A stretch of DNA of 64,000 nt from Halichondria panicea (Eukaryota > Porifera > Demospongiae > Suberitida > Halichondriidae): positions 6,124,621 through 6,188,620 of the forward strand of contig NC_087389.1 of NCBI RefSeq assembly GCF_963675165.1. Direction: 5' to 3'. Of this stretch, positions 48,491-58,402 are shown in pieces. A program made the position numbers and the translations under genes. Below the pieces are notes generated by a model. That model was given only the letters and a program-made list of their open reading frames with translations, was not told the origin of the DNA and made no database searches. The stretch's first letter is position 1. Each line of letters starts with the position of its first letter.

Positions 48491-48820
48491 AGGTGGTCAG
48501 AGAATCGAGTGTGATAGATAGGGTTCAGGCCCTCAATGTAGCTGTTCACATTCCGGGGCAGTGCTTGCTTGCTAATTGCAACGCGACCTTTCTTCCAGCC
48601 CTCTCCCTCACTGTAGTGAAACTAGGTATGGGTTGGGTTTATTTTGGGGCTGTATCCAGGTGGTCAGAGAATCGAGTGTGATAGATAGGGTTCAGGCCCT
48701 CAATGTAGCTGTTCACATTCCGGGGCAGTGCTTGCTTGCTAATTGCAACGCGACCTTTCTTCCAGCCCTCTCCCTCACTGTAGTGAAACTAGGTATGGGT
48801 TGGGTTTATTTTGGGGCCGT
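48491..48820. repeat. 167-bp tandem duplication covering part of a P450-D exon
   Basis: aggtggtcagagaatcgagt at 48491 recurs at 48658. Each copy contains the 5' half of exon 3, its splice acceptor and the intron up to ttgggtttattttggggc. The copies are almost identical, so the event is recent. Confidence 0.9.
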
Positions 48821-48868
48821 ATCAATTTGAACCGATATAAATGAATGGCATACACTTTGGTCCCATTC

Positions 48869-49021
48869 CAGAGGAGGTACGACAGGCGAGGTGCAGCTCA
48901 AGTAATTAGCCTTTGATTGAGCAATAATTATTCGCCCACTCCCCGCCCTATATGTTTTTGCCGAGTGTATAGTCAGAGGCTAGTGCTAATTGCTTGAGCT
49001 GCACCGCGCCTGTTGGACCTC
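48869..49021. mobile_element. palindromic element with 14-bp target duplication
   Basis: Arms gacaggcgaggtgcagctca and tgagctgcaccgcgcctgt are inverted. The target ctttggtcccattc is present on both sides (48855-48868 and 49022-49035) and only once in the matching place of P450-C (about 44951-44964), which shows the empty site. A related half-copy lies at about 58741-58785. Confidence 0.8.
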
Positions 49022-49221
49022 CTTTGGTCCCATTCACTGGGAGCCGGGCAAATGTGCGATCATGGTGACAGTGCATGAGGATGTCGGTTAATCTAACGGG
49101 GAGTTCAATACTGATGTAATTACAGCGCAAGAACAAATATTTCATTCGCAGTGGCGCATTTTAGAACCCTAAAAAAATAGCTGAGGTGGCGCTATCGTAT
49201 AGCAGGTATATTCGAGGGTAT

Positions 49222-49693
49222 CAGAGGAGTAGGAAGATGTTTTTGTAAGGGGGTGCTGAGGTGGCCAGAGGCCACTGATAAATCTGGGGGTCCAGGGGCT
49301 TGCCCCTGGAAAATTTTGGCATTCTATTCCCGGATATAAATTCTGAGCAAATTTGGTATAAAATTATCAGTATCAAAATTTGCCAAAATAATTAATTCTA
49401 TGTGATGTTTAGCTATACCTGGATAAATTGTTCTGCTATTATAGAGTATGAAATTTAATCTACATTGTGTCATTATTTTTACTACATTTATAAGAGATAT
49501 CTACGATGTGGTTCATCTAGCTGACCTTTGTACTGTGTACGTAACTATGCTAGTATATAGCTAGCTCAGTAATAGCTCTGACTACTAGCTAGCTAGCTAG
49601 CTATTCTGAACTTCATGGAGCAAGTAGGTAAGGTATAGCTTGAGATAAGGGGGTGCTCCAGCACCCTGAGCACCCGTGCTTCCTACGCCACTG
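49222..49693. mobile_element. hAT-like MITE
   Basis: Right end reads, inverted, cagtggcgtaggaagcacgg; the left end cagaggagtaggaagatg matches it roughly. Internal gggggtgctgagg and ctccagcaccctgagcaccc are also inverted. CAGTGGCGTAGGAAG-type ends are common in hAT elements. Flanks share gggtat but no clean 8-bp duplication. Confidence 0.6.
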
Positions 49694-50517
49694 GGGTATA
49701 TAACTCATAGCAGATATGTATAGCTATACTGCAAAAACGCTGCTATTCCGTGAAAATAAAACCTTTCTAACAGTCAGCGAAAGGTTTTACCCTCGAAATA
49801 TACGGTACGCATCACTTGGAGTGGCCTAAAAAGCATTATTACAGCATCCGTTGGAACTTCAACTATACATAGCAATTGGGGAAATGTTACATGCCTCAAT
49901 TTTTACTCACTTAGCAAGCCCAGCTGGTATTCCATGCTGGTCAAAAAACCATTTCACCTTTGGACTAAACAACTTGTCTCTCTGTGGATATTTCCCTTCA
50001 GCTCTGAGTACCTCCTCCAGTACATCAGGGTCCGCCACTATCACCATGGGACCAACACCTGCATCGGCATGCCGGAACTAGATCTATAATAATATGTCAA
50101 ATTTCTGTGTATTAATTACTGTTTAGCAATTCTTTTAACCTGGTAAAGTAATCTTCATGATTTCTCCATATTCCTTGAATTTTCTGTCATAGAACTCCCA
50201 AAGAGGTTCACCACTCTTCCTAACCTTGGATATCTCCAGCAGATTCCCTAGCAATGGCAGAGGCTTGGGTCCTGGGATTGAGTTGAATGGTTTGGCTTGT
50301 TGTGGTCTTGTAGCAGCTTGTTGCTTGGAATGTGAGCTTGTAGTCACACACCTCACAGCAAGCCTGGTGGTTGGCATGGGCCTTTGCTTGAGAAAGGAAA
50401 GCATTTTTGAGCCAGCTCTCTATTTTTGCTGAGTTTTTCAAGAGGTATAATTATATAGCCTATAATCATCGCATGTGCATCATACATAATTAAATTTAGA
50501 TATAATCTAGATCTATA

Positions 50518-50656
50518 CACTGTAAAAAATGATGTGTGGTTTTGACGCAGAGTGCGTGGCTATTGTGGCAAACGTGCGTTTTTTCGTGCGTTTTTCCTGA
50601 TAGTTGCCACAATAGTCACGCACTTGCGTCAAAACCACACACCATTTTTTACAGTG
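50518..50656. mobile_element. fold-back MITE upstream of P450-D
   Basis: Arms cactgtaaaaaatgatgtgt / acacaccattttttacagtg, continuing through ggttttgacgcagagtgcgt. About 60-bp arms with a short loop, about 110-250 bases upstream of the P450-D start codon. Confidence 0.8.
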
Positions 50657-51020
50657 TATGCAAAACCACATGTATACACAACATCAACACCGTGCAAGTG
50701 CAGTATAGAGTGTATACACGTCTAGTCAAAATATAGTGCATGTAGAAAAACTTCTATAACGAGTGCAGTGCTGACTCTATATAACGTGAGCGCATGACTA
50801 CTGTGATGTCAGCTAATAACGGCATGGGGATACTCTGGAAGTTGTCCTGACATCTCTACAACCTAATTCTACTTAATATTGTTATTCCATTTACTTGCAA
50901 GCTAGGAGATTTATTATTTAAGGTGGTGGGAGTGTTCCTCTCAGGTTATTTTTATATTTTTATACCACCAATTATTCGAACTTGGATTTTAGCTGTCAGT
51001 ATAAGTGCGGTTGTGTAGTA

Positions 51021-51461
51021 AGAACTACAACTACCTCAGAGATATCTGATTCGATTAAGTCCATATCTGATGTTGATGTTAATGCTTTTTCGGTGAAGAG
51101 AAAATACAAGACCATTAAATCGTCCCAAATAAGTAAGTGGTGGTTTGTTGTTCGTGGCGATGAAATGAAGCTAAAAATACTCGAGGATAAATGGTTGCTA
51201 ATTGAACAAGCTAGGTGGAAGATAGAGCCACTATATCGCTTTAGCGATCCACCAGATAAGGCATTTGGAACACATGCTCAAGATGTCAATGTAGATCCAT
51301 CGCTGGACCCTCCTGAGGAGGAGGATCATGTTCATGATGTTACTGATCAGGGTTCACAGGCCCAAAATGACAATGTAGACCAATCGCTGGAACCTACTGA
51401 GGATCAAAACAACTCACAACCACCTCCTCCCAGGGCACCTCATTTTTTAGAGATCAATTAG
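51021..51461 (+). CDS. LINE ORF1, 5'-truncated
   Basis: Open frame without a start codon, since the element is cut off at its 5' end; the few codons upstream belong to the LTR and host exon. Visible: KWWFVVRGDEMKLKILEDKW, then an acidic stretch with two similar units (HAQDVNVDPSLDPPEEE, QAQNDNVDQSLEPTEDQ) and a proline run (QPPPPRAP). No zinc knuckle or RNA-binding motif is left. It ends at TAG 51459-51461, just two bases before the ATG of ORF2, so ORF2 may be translated by stop-restart. Confidence 0.7.
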   Translation, partial: RTTTTSEISDSIKSISDVDVNAFSVKRKYKTIKSSQISKWWFVVRGDEMKLKILEDKWLLIEQARWKIEPLYRFSDPPDKAFGTHAQDVNVDPSLDPPEEEDHVHDVTDQGSQAQNDNVDQSLEPTEDQNNSQPPPPRAPHFLEIN

Positions 51462-51463
51462 GC

Positions 51464-54334
51464 ATGCAGCATCACATGGAGGGTGAAAACTCTCAACCCA
51501 GTAATTTTTGTAACAGGCATGATCAGTTCACCATTATTTATTACAATTGTAGAAGCCTTCTGCCAAAATTTGACGAACTTCTTGCTGTATGCCAATCATT
51601 TAGCCCTGATGTTGTCTGTCTCGTGGAAACTTGGTTATGTAAAGACATTGAAGATAGAGAATTATTTATTCCTAATTATTATTTTGTACGTCAAGATAGA
51701 AATAGACATGGTGGTGGCGTTGCTATGTACATTCACAATAGTGTTAAATATTCAGTTTTACTTACAGCACCGCCAGGTCTGGAGTTTTTATTAGTCTCCC
51801 TTCTCAGGAACCATCTTAAACTAAGTCTTGGAGTTTTTTACCGTCCACCGTCATCATCAAATTCTATTTTTAATACTTTATCAAATGTTTTACTTTCTAT
51901 ACACCAGTCCTTTTTATCCAATTTAGTTATTGTTGGTGACTTTAATGTTAATTTTAATCCAATTCATTACCTGTACTCCCACTTGTTAAGTTTTATGAGT
52001 AATTATTCACTGTCACAAATTGTTAACTTCCCAACTCATTTTAGTAATCTTAATCAGTCATCTACTATCGATTTAGTCCTTGTCTCGAAGCCAACCAATA
52101 TCAAATACTGCAATGCGATTCCAGAACTAGCAAACTCTGACCATCTGGGACTTTCACTTTCACTCTCTATCTGTGAACCACTGCTCAACAGGGAAAATAT
52201 TATCAAAAGGAAAATCTGGCAATATTCGGCAGCAGACTTTGATCGTGCTAATGAGCTCTTGGACATGATAGACTGGGAAGAAGAACTAAATCCTAATGAT
52301 ATTAACTCCAGTGTACTCGCCTGGCAATCACTATTCCTGCAGATTATGGAACTCAGTATTCCATGTAGAACTATCAAGGTGAAAAGTAAAACCCCATGGA
52401 TCAATAGAGAAATTATTAAAGGGATAACTAGGAGGAACACTTACTTTCACAGAGCTAAATCGTCTAACTGTCATAGGGATAAGGAGAAATACAGAGTTCA
52501 GAGAAATAGTGTGGTGGCAATGATTAGGAAAAGCAAGAACAAATTTTTCTCCCAATTGAATACCAAGGATAAAAAAGTATTCTGGAAGACTGTGAAAACC
52601 CTAAATGGGAGAACTTGTTCTATTCCTACCCTTGAAGAGAGTGGCACAACTATAGACCAAGCAACTTGCAAAGCTGAAGCTTTTAATAAATTCTTCCACT
52701 CTTGTTACAATCGTAACTGCCCTCCCTTACAGGCTAACAACTCCATGGAGCAATTTGGCAACATGATCCCTTCTGGGTGTCCTGAAGAGTTACTGTGCAC
52801 TGAAGAGGAAGTATTTAAAGACCTTACCAAACTTGTAATTGGAAAATCTATGGGTTGTGATGGCGTAGCTGCTAAGATGCTAAAGAGCACTGCTGCAAGT
52901 ATTAGTGCCCCACTCACGTCTCTTTTCAATTCCTCTATCTCGACTGGATGTTTTCCGGCAGCCTGGAAGATGGCTAGAGTTGTTCCTGTACTGAAGGGAG
53001 GCAACCCCGCTCATGTTAGCAACTATAGACCAATTTCGATACTTCCTACAATAAGCAAAATTTTAGAGAAACACGTTAAGTCTCTTTGTCAGGAACACCT
53101 GTGCGACCAGGCACCTATATCTCCAAGGCAGTGGGGCTTCATGTCATCACGCTCATCTATCTCAGCCCTAATACAGGTGATAGAAGACTGGAGTAGAGCC
53201 CTGGATCAAGGTCAAGAAGTATGCGTAGTTTTCTTTGATATCAAAAAGGCATTCGATACTGTCCCCCATGTCAATCTTCTGAAACATCTACAGTCACTTA
53301 ATTTTAACAAATATTTACTAAACTGGGTGCATAGCTACTTACTGGAGAGGAAACAGTTTGTGGGTATTGATGGCAGTAACTCAGACAGCTTACATGTTCT
53401 CTCAGGTGTGCCCCAAGGTTCGGTTTTGGGTCCACTATTGTTCATTACGTACATAAACCAAGTCACAGATGTTATTTCTCAAGACAGTAAGCTAAATATG
53501 TTTGCTGATGACATGGCCTTATACAGAGTTATCACATCTACTAATGACTACGTGAATCTTCAAAAGGACATTTCTAAAGTCTCAAATTTTTTGAACACTA
53601 AATTATTAGAATTTAATCTTGGCAAGTGTAAGTTTATGTCCGTTTCTAAGAAAACATCGCGCTCATTGAAGGCTCCAACTCTACTTCTAAATGGTTATGT
53701 ACTGCAGCAGGTTTCTAACTACAAGTATTTAGGAATTACCATATCGGCTGACTTGAGCTGGCACACTCACATCAATACGATTTGTAATAAAACAAGGAAG
53801 TTGATAGGTCTCCTACATCGCAGGTTCTCTGAGAATTCTTCTCCAACAACACTGTTAAAGTTGTATACATCGTTCGTGAGACCACATCTGGAATACGCAT
53901 CCTCTGTATGGAACCCATTTCACAAGTGTGAAATAAACAATTTAGAAAAAGTCCAGAGATTTGCTATGAGAGTCTGTCTGAAGAAATGGAATTTGAAAAG
54001 TGAAGAATTACTCACCTTGACCAGGCTTCCTTCTCTGCAGCTGAGGCGCCTTGCTGCGGTGCTTTGCCACCTTTTCAAAATACTACACAATCTAACTGAC
54101 TTCCCAAACAACCCAGCAACCAAGAGAAATATGACGTACAGTAGTAGAACTGTTAACTGTTTTACTCTGGTCCCCTACCAATGTAGAACATCCTTTTACA
54201 AATTCTCATTTTTTCCGCATGCAATCACAATATGGAATAGGCTGGTTAGCCACAAGGACTTTACTTTAGTAGACTGTACTAGTATAAGTTCATTTAAGTC
54301 TCATCTGTATTCACATCTAGTTGACATGTTGTAA
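51464..54334 (+). CDS. LINE ORF2: endonuclease and reverse transcriptase, intact
   Basis: 956 residues, uninterrupted. N-terminal apurinic-type endonuclease: YYNCRSLLPKFDEL, VCLVETWL (catalytic Glu), RNRHGGGVAMYI, FYRPPSSS, VIVGDFNVNF and NSDHLGLSLSL (catalytic Asp-His). After a linker, reverse transcriptase: NYRPISILPTISKILEK, RQWGFMSSRSS, FFDIKKAFDTVPHVNLL, SGVPQGSVLGPLLF, MFADDMALY (catalytic Asp pair), then YLGITISADLSWHTH and the C-terminal LINE tail (SFVRPHLEYASSVWNPF). This layout is that of the CR1/Jockey groups. The enzyme nicks target DNA and copies its RNA at the nick. No RNase H domain seen. Confidence 0.92.
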   Translation: MQHHMEGENSQPSNFCNRHDQFTIIYYNCRSLLPKFDELLAVCQSFSPDVVCLVETWLCKDIEDRELFIPNYYFVRQDRNRHGGGVAMYIHNSVKYSVLLTAPPGLEFLLVSLLRNHLKLSLGVFYRPPSSSNSIFNTLSNVLLSIHQSFLSNLVIVGDFNVNFNPIHYLYSHLLSFMSNYSLSQIVNFPTHFSNLNQSSTIDLVLVSKPTNIKYCNAIPELANSDHLGLSLSLSICEPLLNRENIIKRKIWQYSAADFDRANELLDMIDWEEELNPNDINSSVLAWQSLFLQIMELSIPCRTIKVKSKTPWINREIIKGITRRNTYFHRAKSSNCHRDKEKYRVQRNSVVAMIRKSKNKFFSQLNTKDKKVFWKTVKTLNGRTCSIPTLEESGTTIDQATCKAEAFNKFFHSCYNRNCPPLQANNSMEQFGNMIPSGCPEELLCTEEEVFKDLTKLVIGKSMGCDGVAAKMLKSTAASISAPLTSLFNSSISTGCFPAAWKMARVVPVLKGGNPAHVSNYRPISILPTISKILEKHVKSLCQEHLCDQAPISPRQWGFMSSRSSISALIQVIEDWSRALDQGQEVCVVFFDIKKAFDTVPHVNLLKHLQSLNFNKYLLNWVHSYLLERKQFVGIDGSNSDSLHVLSGVPQGSVLGPLLFITYINQVTDVISQDSKLNMFADDMALYRVITSTNDYVNLQKDISKVSNFLNTKLLEFNLGKCKFMSVSKKTSRSLKAPTLLLNGYVLQQVSNYKYLGITISADLSWHTHINTICNKTRKLIGLLHRRFSENSSPTTLLKLYTSFVRPHLEYASSVWNPFHKCEINNLEKVQRFAMRVCLKKWNLKSEELLTLTRLPSLQLRRLAAVLCHLFKILHNLTDFPNNPATKRNMTYSSRTVNCFTLVPYQCRTSFYKFSFFPHAITIWNRLVSHKDFTLVDCTSISSFKSHLYSHLVDML

Positions 54335-54417
54335 CTATTAAAGCGTATGTTATAGGACTCACTTCACCCTAGCTTTGTAGCTATTTGTGTATCCTTGCAA
54401 TTAATTGCTAAATCTTT

Positions 54418-54458
<41 letters not shown>

Positions 54459-54462
<4 letters not shown>

Positions 54463-54767
54463 TGTGCATAGTGCTTACTTTTAGTTGTGTTAATTAACTC
54501 ATTTCCTGTGGTTAACTTTACTTCCTGTATTGTACTTTTCTGTTATTGTGGTTTCTGTTCGTTAGTAGGTTCTTTCTGTATAGTTGTTCTTTGTTCCCTT
54601 TGTGCCTAGCTATAGGGGCCCGCTCCAGGCGGCTCTTTGTGTATGGGAGCCTCTGCTCCACTGCCTTTTGTCTTGTACATACTAATACCTTTGTTCTTGT
54701 GCATTTTATCAGTTGTTGAATACGATTTCACTAAACTCAAATGTCTGCATGAACCTGCGACATAACA
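54459..54767 (+). repeat. 5' LTR, main part
   Basis: Matches 57178-57486 essentially base for base; the first bases of the LTR (51014-51020) lie on the other side of the LINE. Confidence 0.92.
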
Positions 54768-54812
54768 ATTGGCGACGAGGATTACAACGGCAACCAAACC
54801 AAGTACTACCCC

Positions 54813-57108
54813 ATGGCTCATCTCTCAATCGGCACTATTGGCTCCTTCCAACCCAGCACGGAGGATTGGAAAGTGTATACAGAGCGACTTCAACTCTTTT
54901 TTTGTCGCTAACAGCATTGATGACGCAGACATACGTCGTGCAACACTTCTCACCGTGTGCGGACCGTCAACGTATGGACTCGTCCGTGATCTACTTGCTC
55001 CCGCAGCTCCTACCGAAAAAACATTCGAAGAACTTGTTGCTCTGGTTCAGGAACACCAGCAGCCTACACCCTCACCCATCGTCGAGAGGTACACCTTCTT
55101 TACAAGAGTACAACACTCAGGAGAGACGATCAATGACTATGTGGCCCAGCTCCGCAAGATTGCTAAACACTGCCAGTTTGGCGAAACCCTCAACGACATG
55201 CTCCGAGACCGCATTGTTTGTGGATGTCGAGACAAGAAGCTCCAGTACAAGCTTTTGGCTGACCCTGCACTCACTTTTGACAGCGCTCTGGCTGTTGCAA
55301 AGGCATCGGAACTAGCTGATCGTGGCACCAGAAATCTCTCTGGACAGGACGCGTCTGTAAACCGTCTATTGGACAACCGTCGACACAAGCCTCCACTCCC
55401 TCGGGAGAAACCTCCCTCAATTGGCCCAACACAACCGTGTTTTCGTTGTGGTGCAGCTCATCCGGCAACTACGTGCAAGTTTCGCACAAGCACTTGTCAC
55501 TACTGCAAGAAACAAGGGCATATCTCAAAGGTCTGCAGAAAGAGAACAAGAGACTCAAAAGCAGACAAAACTGCATCTAGATCTACTAACCAGCTGATTG
55601 GTTCTAATGATGATGATGAGGAGGACACAGATGAGTACAGCTTGTTCTACTCCTCCGCTGGCCGCACTCAGCCAATCACTGTACCTGTTACTCTCAATGG
55701 ACTGGATACTACCATGGAAATTGACACAGGTGCAGCCCTCTCTGTGATGAATGAACACACGTACCGATCGCTGTGGCCTAAACGGAAGCCCCCTCTCAAA
55801 CCCACTTCAATCCGACTCAAGACCTACACTGGTGAGCACATTGTGGTAAAGGGCATAATTCGTGTGCATGTTCTGTACCAAGCACAGCAGGCGGAATTGG
55901 ATCTCCTTGTTGTCGCTGGCAAAGGACCCTCCTTGCTGGGACGAGACTGGCTGGAGAACCTAAGACTGGATTGGCAAAGCATTAAATACTCAACGACCGT
56001 GGCCGACGATCTCCAGGAGATCTTGGACAAGCATTCCACAGTGTTTGGGATTTGGGACCCGGGCATCTCGAAAATGAAGAGTCTCGCCCGATGTTTTGTA
56101 TGGTGGCCCGGAATGGACAAAGCACTCAAAGAGAAAGTCAAGCTGTGTGACGCCTGCCAGCGAACCAGGAAACTCCCTCCAGTGGCACCGATTCAACCCT
56201 GGGAATGGCCAGAACGCCCCTGGGCTAGGCTGCACATCGACTACGCTGGCCCTCTTCTCGGACACATGTTCTTGGTCGTAGTAGACGCCCACTCGAAGTG
56301 GATGGAGGTGAAAGCTGTACGACACGCTACCACGGCTACTACCCTCACTGAACTCAGGTCGATCTTCGCGACTCACGGCATACCTGAATTGCTCGTGTCA
56401 GACAACGGATCAGTGTTCACCAGTGTTGAATTCAAGGACTTTGTAAAAACACAAGGAATTCGACACACTACCTCAGCACCATACCACCCCGCAACAAATG
56501 GATTGGCAGAACGAGCCGTCCAAACCTTCAAGGCTTACATGAAGAAAGCCCCTGATGCCCCACTCAGAGACAACCTATCTCAGTTTCTGTTTCAGTACAG
56601 AATGACGCCGCACTCCACAACAGGCATCTCCCCATCTGAGCTACTACTGAATCGCCGACCTCGCTCTAAGCTTGACCTAGCTATCCCGAACCTGACTCAG
56701 AAAGTTCGCGCAAAACAGCTGAAGCAAAAGATTGGTCATGATCAGCATGCTGTGGCTCGGAAGTTCGATGTTGGAGACAATGTCTATGTTTGTGATCTGC
56801 CCTCCAAGAAGGACTGGGTTCCCGGCACAATTGAAAGTACAGCTGGCCCTCTGTCTTTCAACGTTACCCTGATGACTGGTCAGACGTTTCGTCGACACGC
56901 AGATCATCTTCGCCCCCGCTCTACAGTCGAACAACAACCCCTGACTGATTGGACTGATATACCGGAACTAGATCATGATACCGAAACACCCGACTCGAAC
57001 TCTGAACAATTACCACCACCACCAACTGGCTCGACACTAGCAACTCCAAGTGTTCGTCGGTCAGCTCGAGCGACAACCGCTCCAGACTACCTTGTGGACC
57101 ATTACTAG
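54813..57108 (+). CDS. gag-protease-integrase polyprotein of the LTR element; RT and RNase H deleted
   Basis: The gag start (ATG 54813, MAHLSIGTIGSFQPSTEDW) is in a different frame from the rest; a run of seven T at 54897-54903 marks a one-base shift. After it the frame is open to 57108. It holds a gag core (NDYVAQLRKIAKHCQFG), two zinc knuckles (CFRCGAAHPATTC, CHYCKKQGHISKVC), and an aspartic protease (MEIDTGAALSVM, LLGRDWL). The sequence then goes from LQEILDKHSTVFG straight into ISKMKSLARCFVWWPGMD, which belongs to integrase: the whole RT/RNase H region is missing, in frame. Integrase keeps CDACQ of its zinc finger (the His half appears lost), catalytic HIDYAGPL, VSDNGSVF and NGLAERAVQTF, and a C-terminal DNA-binding part. 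It cannot copy itself but could be mobilised by an intact relative. Confidence 0.85.
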
Positions 57109-57173
57109 TTTGTAGTGAGTTATTGAGTTATTTTATATGTTGCTGTAACGCTTCCATCTAGTAGGGGAGGAAG

Positions 57174-57486
57174 TGTAGTAATGTGCATAGTGCTTACTTT
57201 TAGTTGTGTTAATTAACTCATTTCCTGTGGTTAACTTTACTTCCTGTATTGTACTTTTCTGTTATTGTGGTTTCTGTTCGTTAGTAGGTTCTTTCTGTAT
57301 AGTTGTTCTTTGTTCCCTTTGTGCCTAGCTATAGGGGCCCGCTCCAGGCGGCTCTTTGTGTATGGGAGCCTCTGCTCCACTGCCTTTTGTCTTGTACATA
57401 CTAATACCTTTGTTCTTGTGCATTTTATCAGTTGTTGAATACGATTTCACTAAACTCAAATGTCTGCATGAACCTGCGACATAACA
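57174..57486 (+). repeat. 3' LTR
   Basis: 313 bp, TG...CA ends, preceded by the purine tract at 57163-57173 and followed by the target duplication GGTTG. Confidence 0.95.
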
Positions 57487-58402
57487 GGTTGTCCTCTCCT
57501 TTGCTATTGGAATTGTTGTGGGAATATTGTTCACTCGTTTTTGTAGGATATGCGTAAAAGGAATTCAACAAAGTAAGTCAACGAATAACCTGACATACAG
57601 ATTAAGTGCATGTATACATGTACTTGTACGCTCATTGTAGGAAATCGTGGCACTCTATACTGCTGGTCATTCTTCTTATAATCGTGTTTGGCCTTGGAAT
57701 TGGTATTCTTGTAGGCTACTGCTGCATGTGTGAAGAACAAGAAAGGTATGTTGGTTGTGTACTGATACAATTGCTTGTCTGCTAATACTCTAGACTAGCT
57801 TAACTCTTTTATAGCAATATTTTTGTTCTTGGTTACCTTACCAGGGGAGAGGGTAGGAAAACTCTTATTTACGCCTGGTACACAAGCTTCCGTATGACGC
57901 TATATAGAAACGCAGAAGAAAAAGTCAAAAGGATCAGTCAAAGATGAAGATCCAAAGGGGTGAGAGTGAGTCTTGAGACCAATGCATGATTTTATAGTCT
58001 TAAAGACATTTTTTCGTACTCTTCCCACCAAATTGTGACCATTTTTCTGTAAGAACTGCAGATTCTCGGTATTCCTGTCGGGGGGCTTATAGTGCATATA
58101 TTTTTTGTGTAGAATACGTGTGCATGTGCAGTGTTTGAATAGCGCATATAGAGAGGCCATTGTTTCCAATCAGAGACTTCTGTGAATTAGATGTGCGCTG
58201 CAGAGCATTATCGTTATTCAATACCATGAATACCTTTACAAACGTTAATCAGCTTCATCGATAAAAAAACAACATCCACGTGCTTGAAAGTATAGTTCAA
58301 ATTTTTTATGGTGTATACTAATGACTATCAGCCTAACTTTAACAGGATGGGGCAGAGGACGGAAACTATATGTCTCATTTGGAGGAATTGGTTGGTAGCT
58401 AA

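Larger units (their letters stand above)
46528..50404 (-). pseudogene. cytochrome P450 copy D, disabled, haem cysteine lost
   Basis: Ten exons recognisable from ATG 50404 (MLSFLKQRPMPTTRLAVRC) to TAG 46528-46530. Lesions: a 2-bp insertion (at) in exon 4 near 48308 shifts the frame after KFVFDAD; an 8-bp deletion at about 46940 in exon 8 removes the codon of the haem-ligand cysteine, so [10 protein letters not shown] becomes FGFGPRW and shifts frame. Exon 3 also has one extra codon (NPIYHTRFS). Part of exon 3 with its flank is duplicated in tandem (48491-48820). Two short elements sit in introns (47908-48126, 48869-49021) and one more at 49222-49693. Confidence 0.88.
51021..54458 (+). mobile_element. 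LINE retrotransposon, 5'-truncated, with poly-A tail, inserted in an LTR
   Basis: Begins in the middle of its first frame directly after TGTAGTA of the LTR, and ends with 38 A (54421-54458). The LTR resumes at GTAATG, so GTA (or AGTA, if one A of the tail is counted) is duplicated. The second frame is full length and intact, so this is a young insertion. Confidence 0.9.
51014..57486 (+). mobile_element. Ty3-like LTR retrotransposon lacking RT/RNase H, with a LINE nested in its 5' LTR
   Basis: The 3' LTR (57174-57486, 313 bp, TGTAGTAATG...ACATAACA) is matched by a 5' LTR split into 51014-51020 and 54459-54767. The element is flanked by the 5-bp duplication GGTTG (51009-51013 and 57487-57491). 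A candidate primer-binding region (attggcgacgagg) directly follows the 5' LTR, and a purine tract (aggggaggaag, 57163-57173) precedes the 3' LTR. The LTRs are nearly identical apart from the LINE, so insertion was recent. Confidence 0.9.
50993..58402 (+). pseudogene. membrane-protein gene exon split by a retrotransposon
   Basis: Left piece 50993-51013 (after gattttag) and right piece 57492-57572 (before gtaagt) join, once the insertion and one copy of GGTTG are removed, into one open frame with a transmembrane segment (left VSISAVV, right LSFAIGIVVGILFTRFC). A second exon (57641-57745) encodes another hydrophobic segment, ILLVILLIIVFGLGIGILVG, followed by CCMCEEQER. Further exon-like pieces lie at about 57902-57960 (Lys-rich) and 58346-58402 (DGAEDGNYMSHLEELVGS, stop). 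The phases between the two membrane exons do not join with the strong donor, so they may be alternatives. Upstream exons were not found. The gene is unrecognised; a single-pass receptor or adhesion protein is a guess. The insertion should disrupt it unless the allele is polymorphic. Confidence 0.45.

Noticed and set aside
52054-53004. Minus-strand frames opposite LINE ORF2
   Set aside because: Shadow frames of an intact endonuclease/reverse transcriptase.
55137-56376. Minus-strand frames opposite the gag-protease-integrase region
   Set aside because: Shadows of the plus-strand polyprotein; no recognisable domain.
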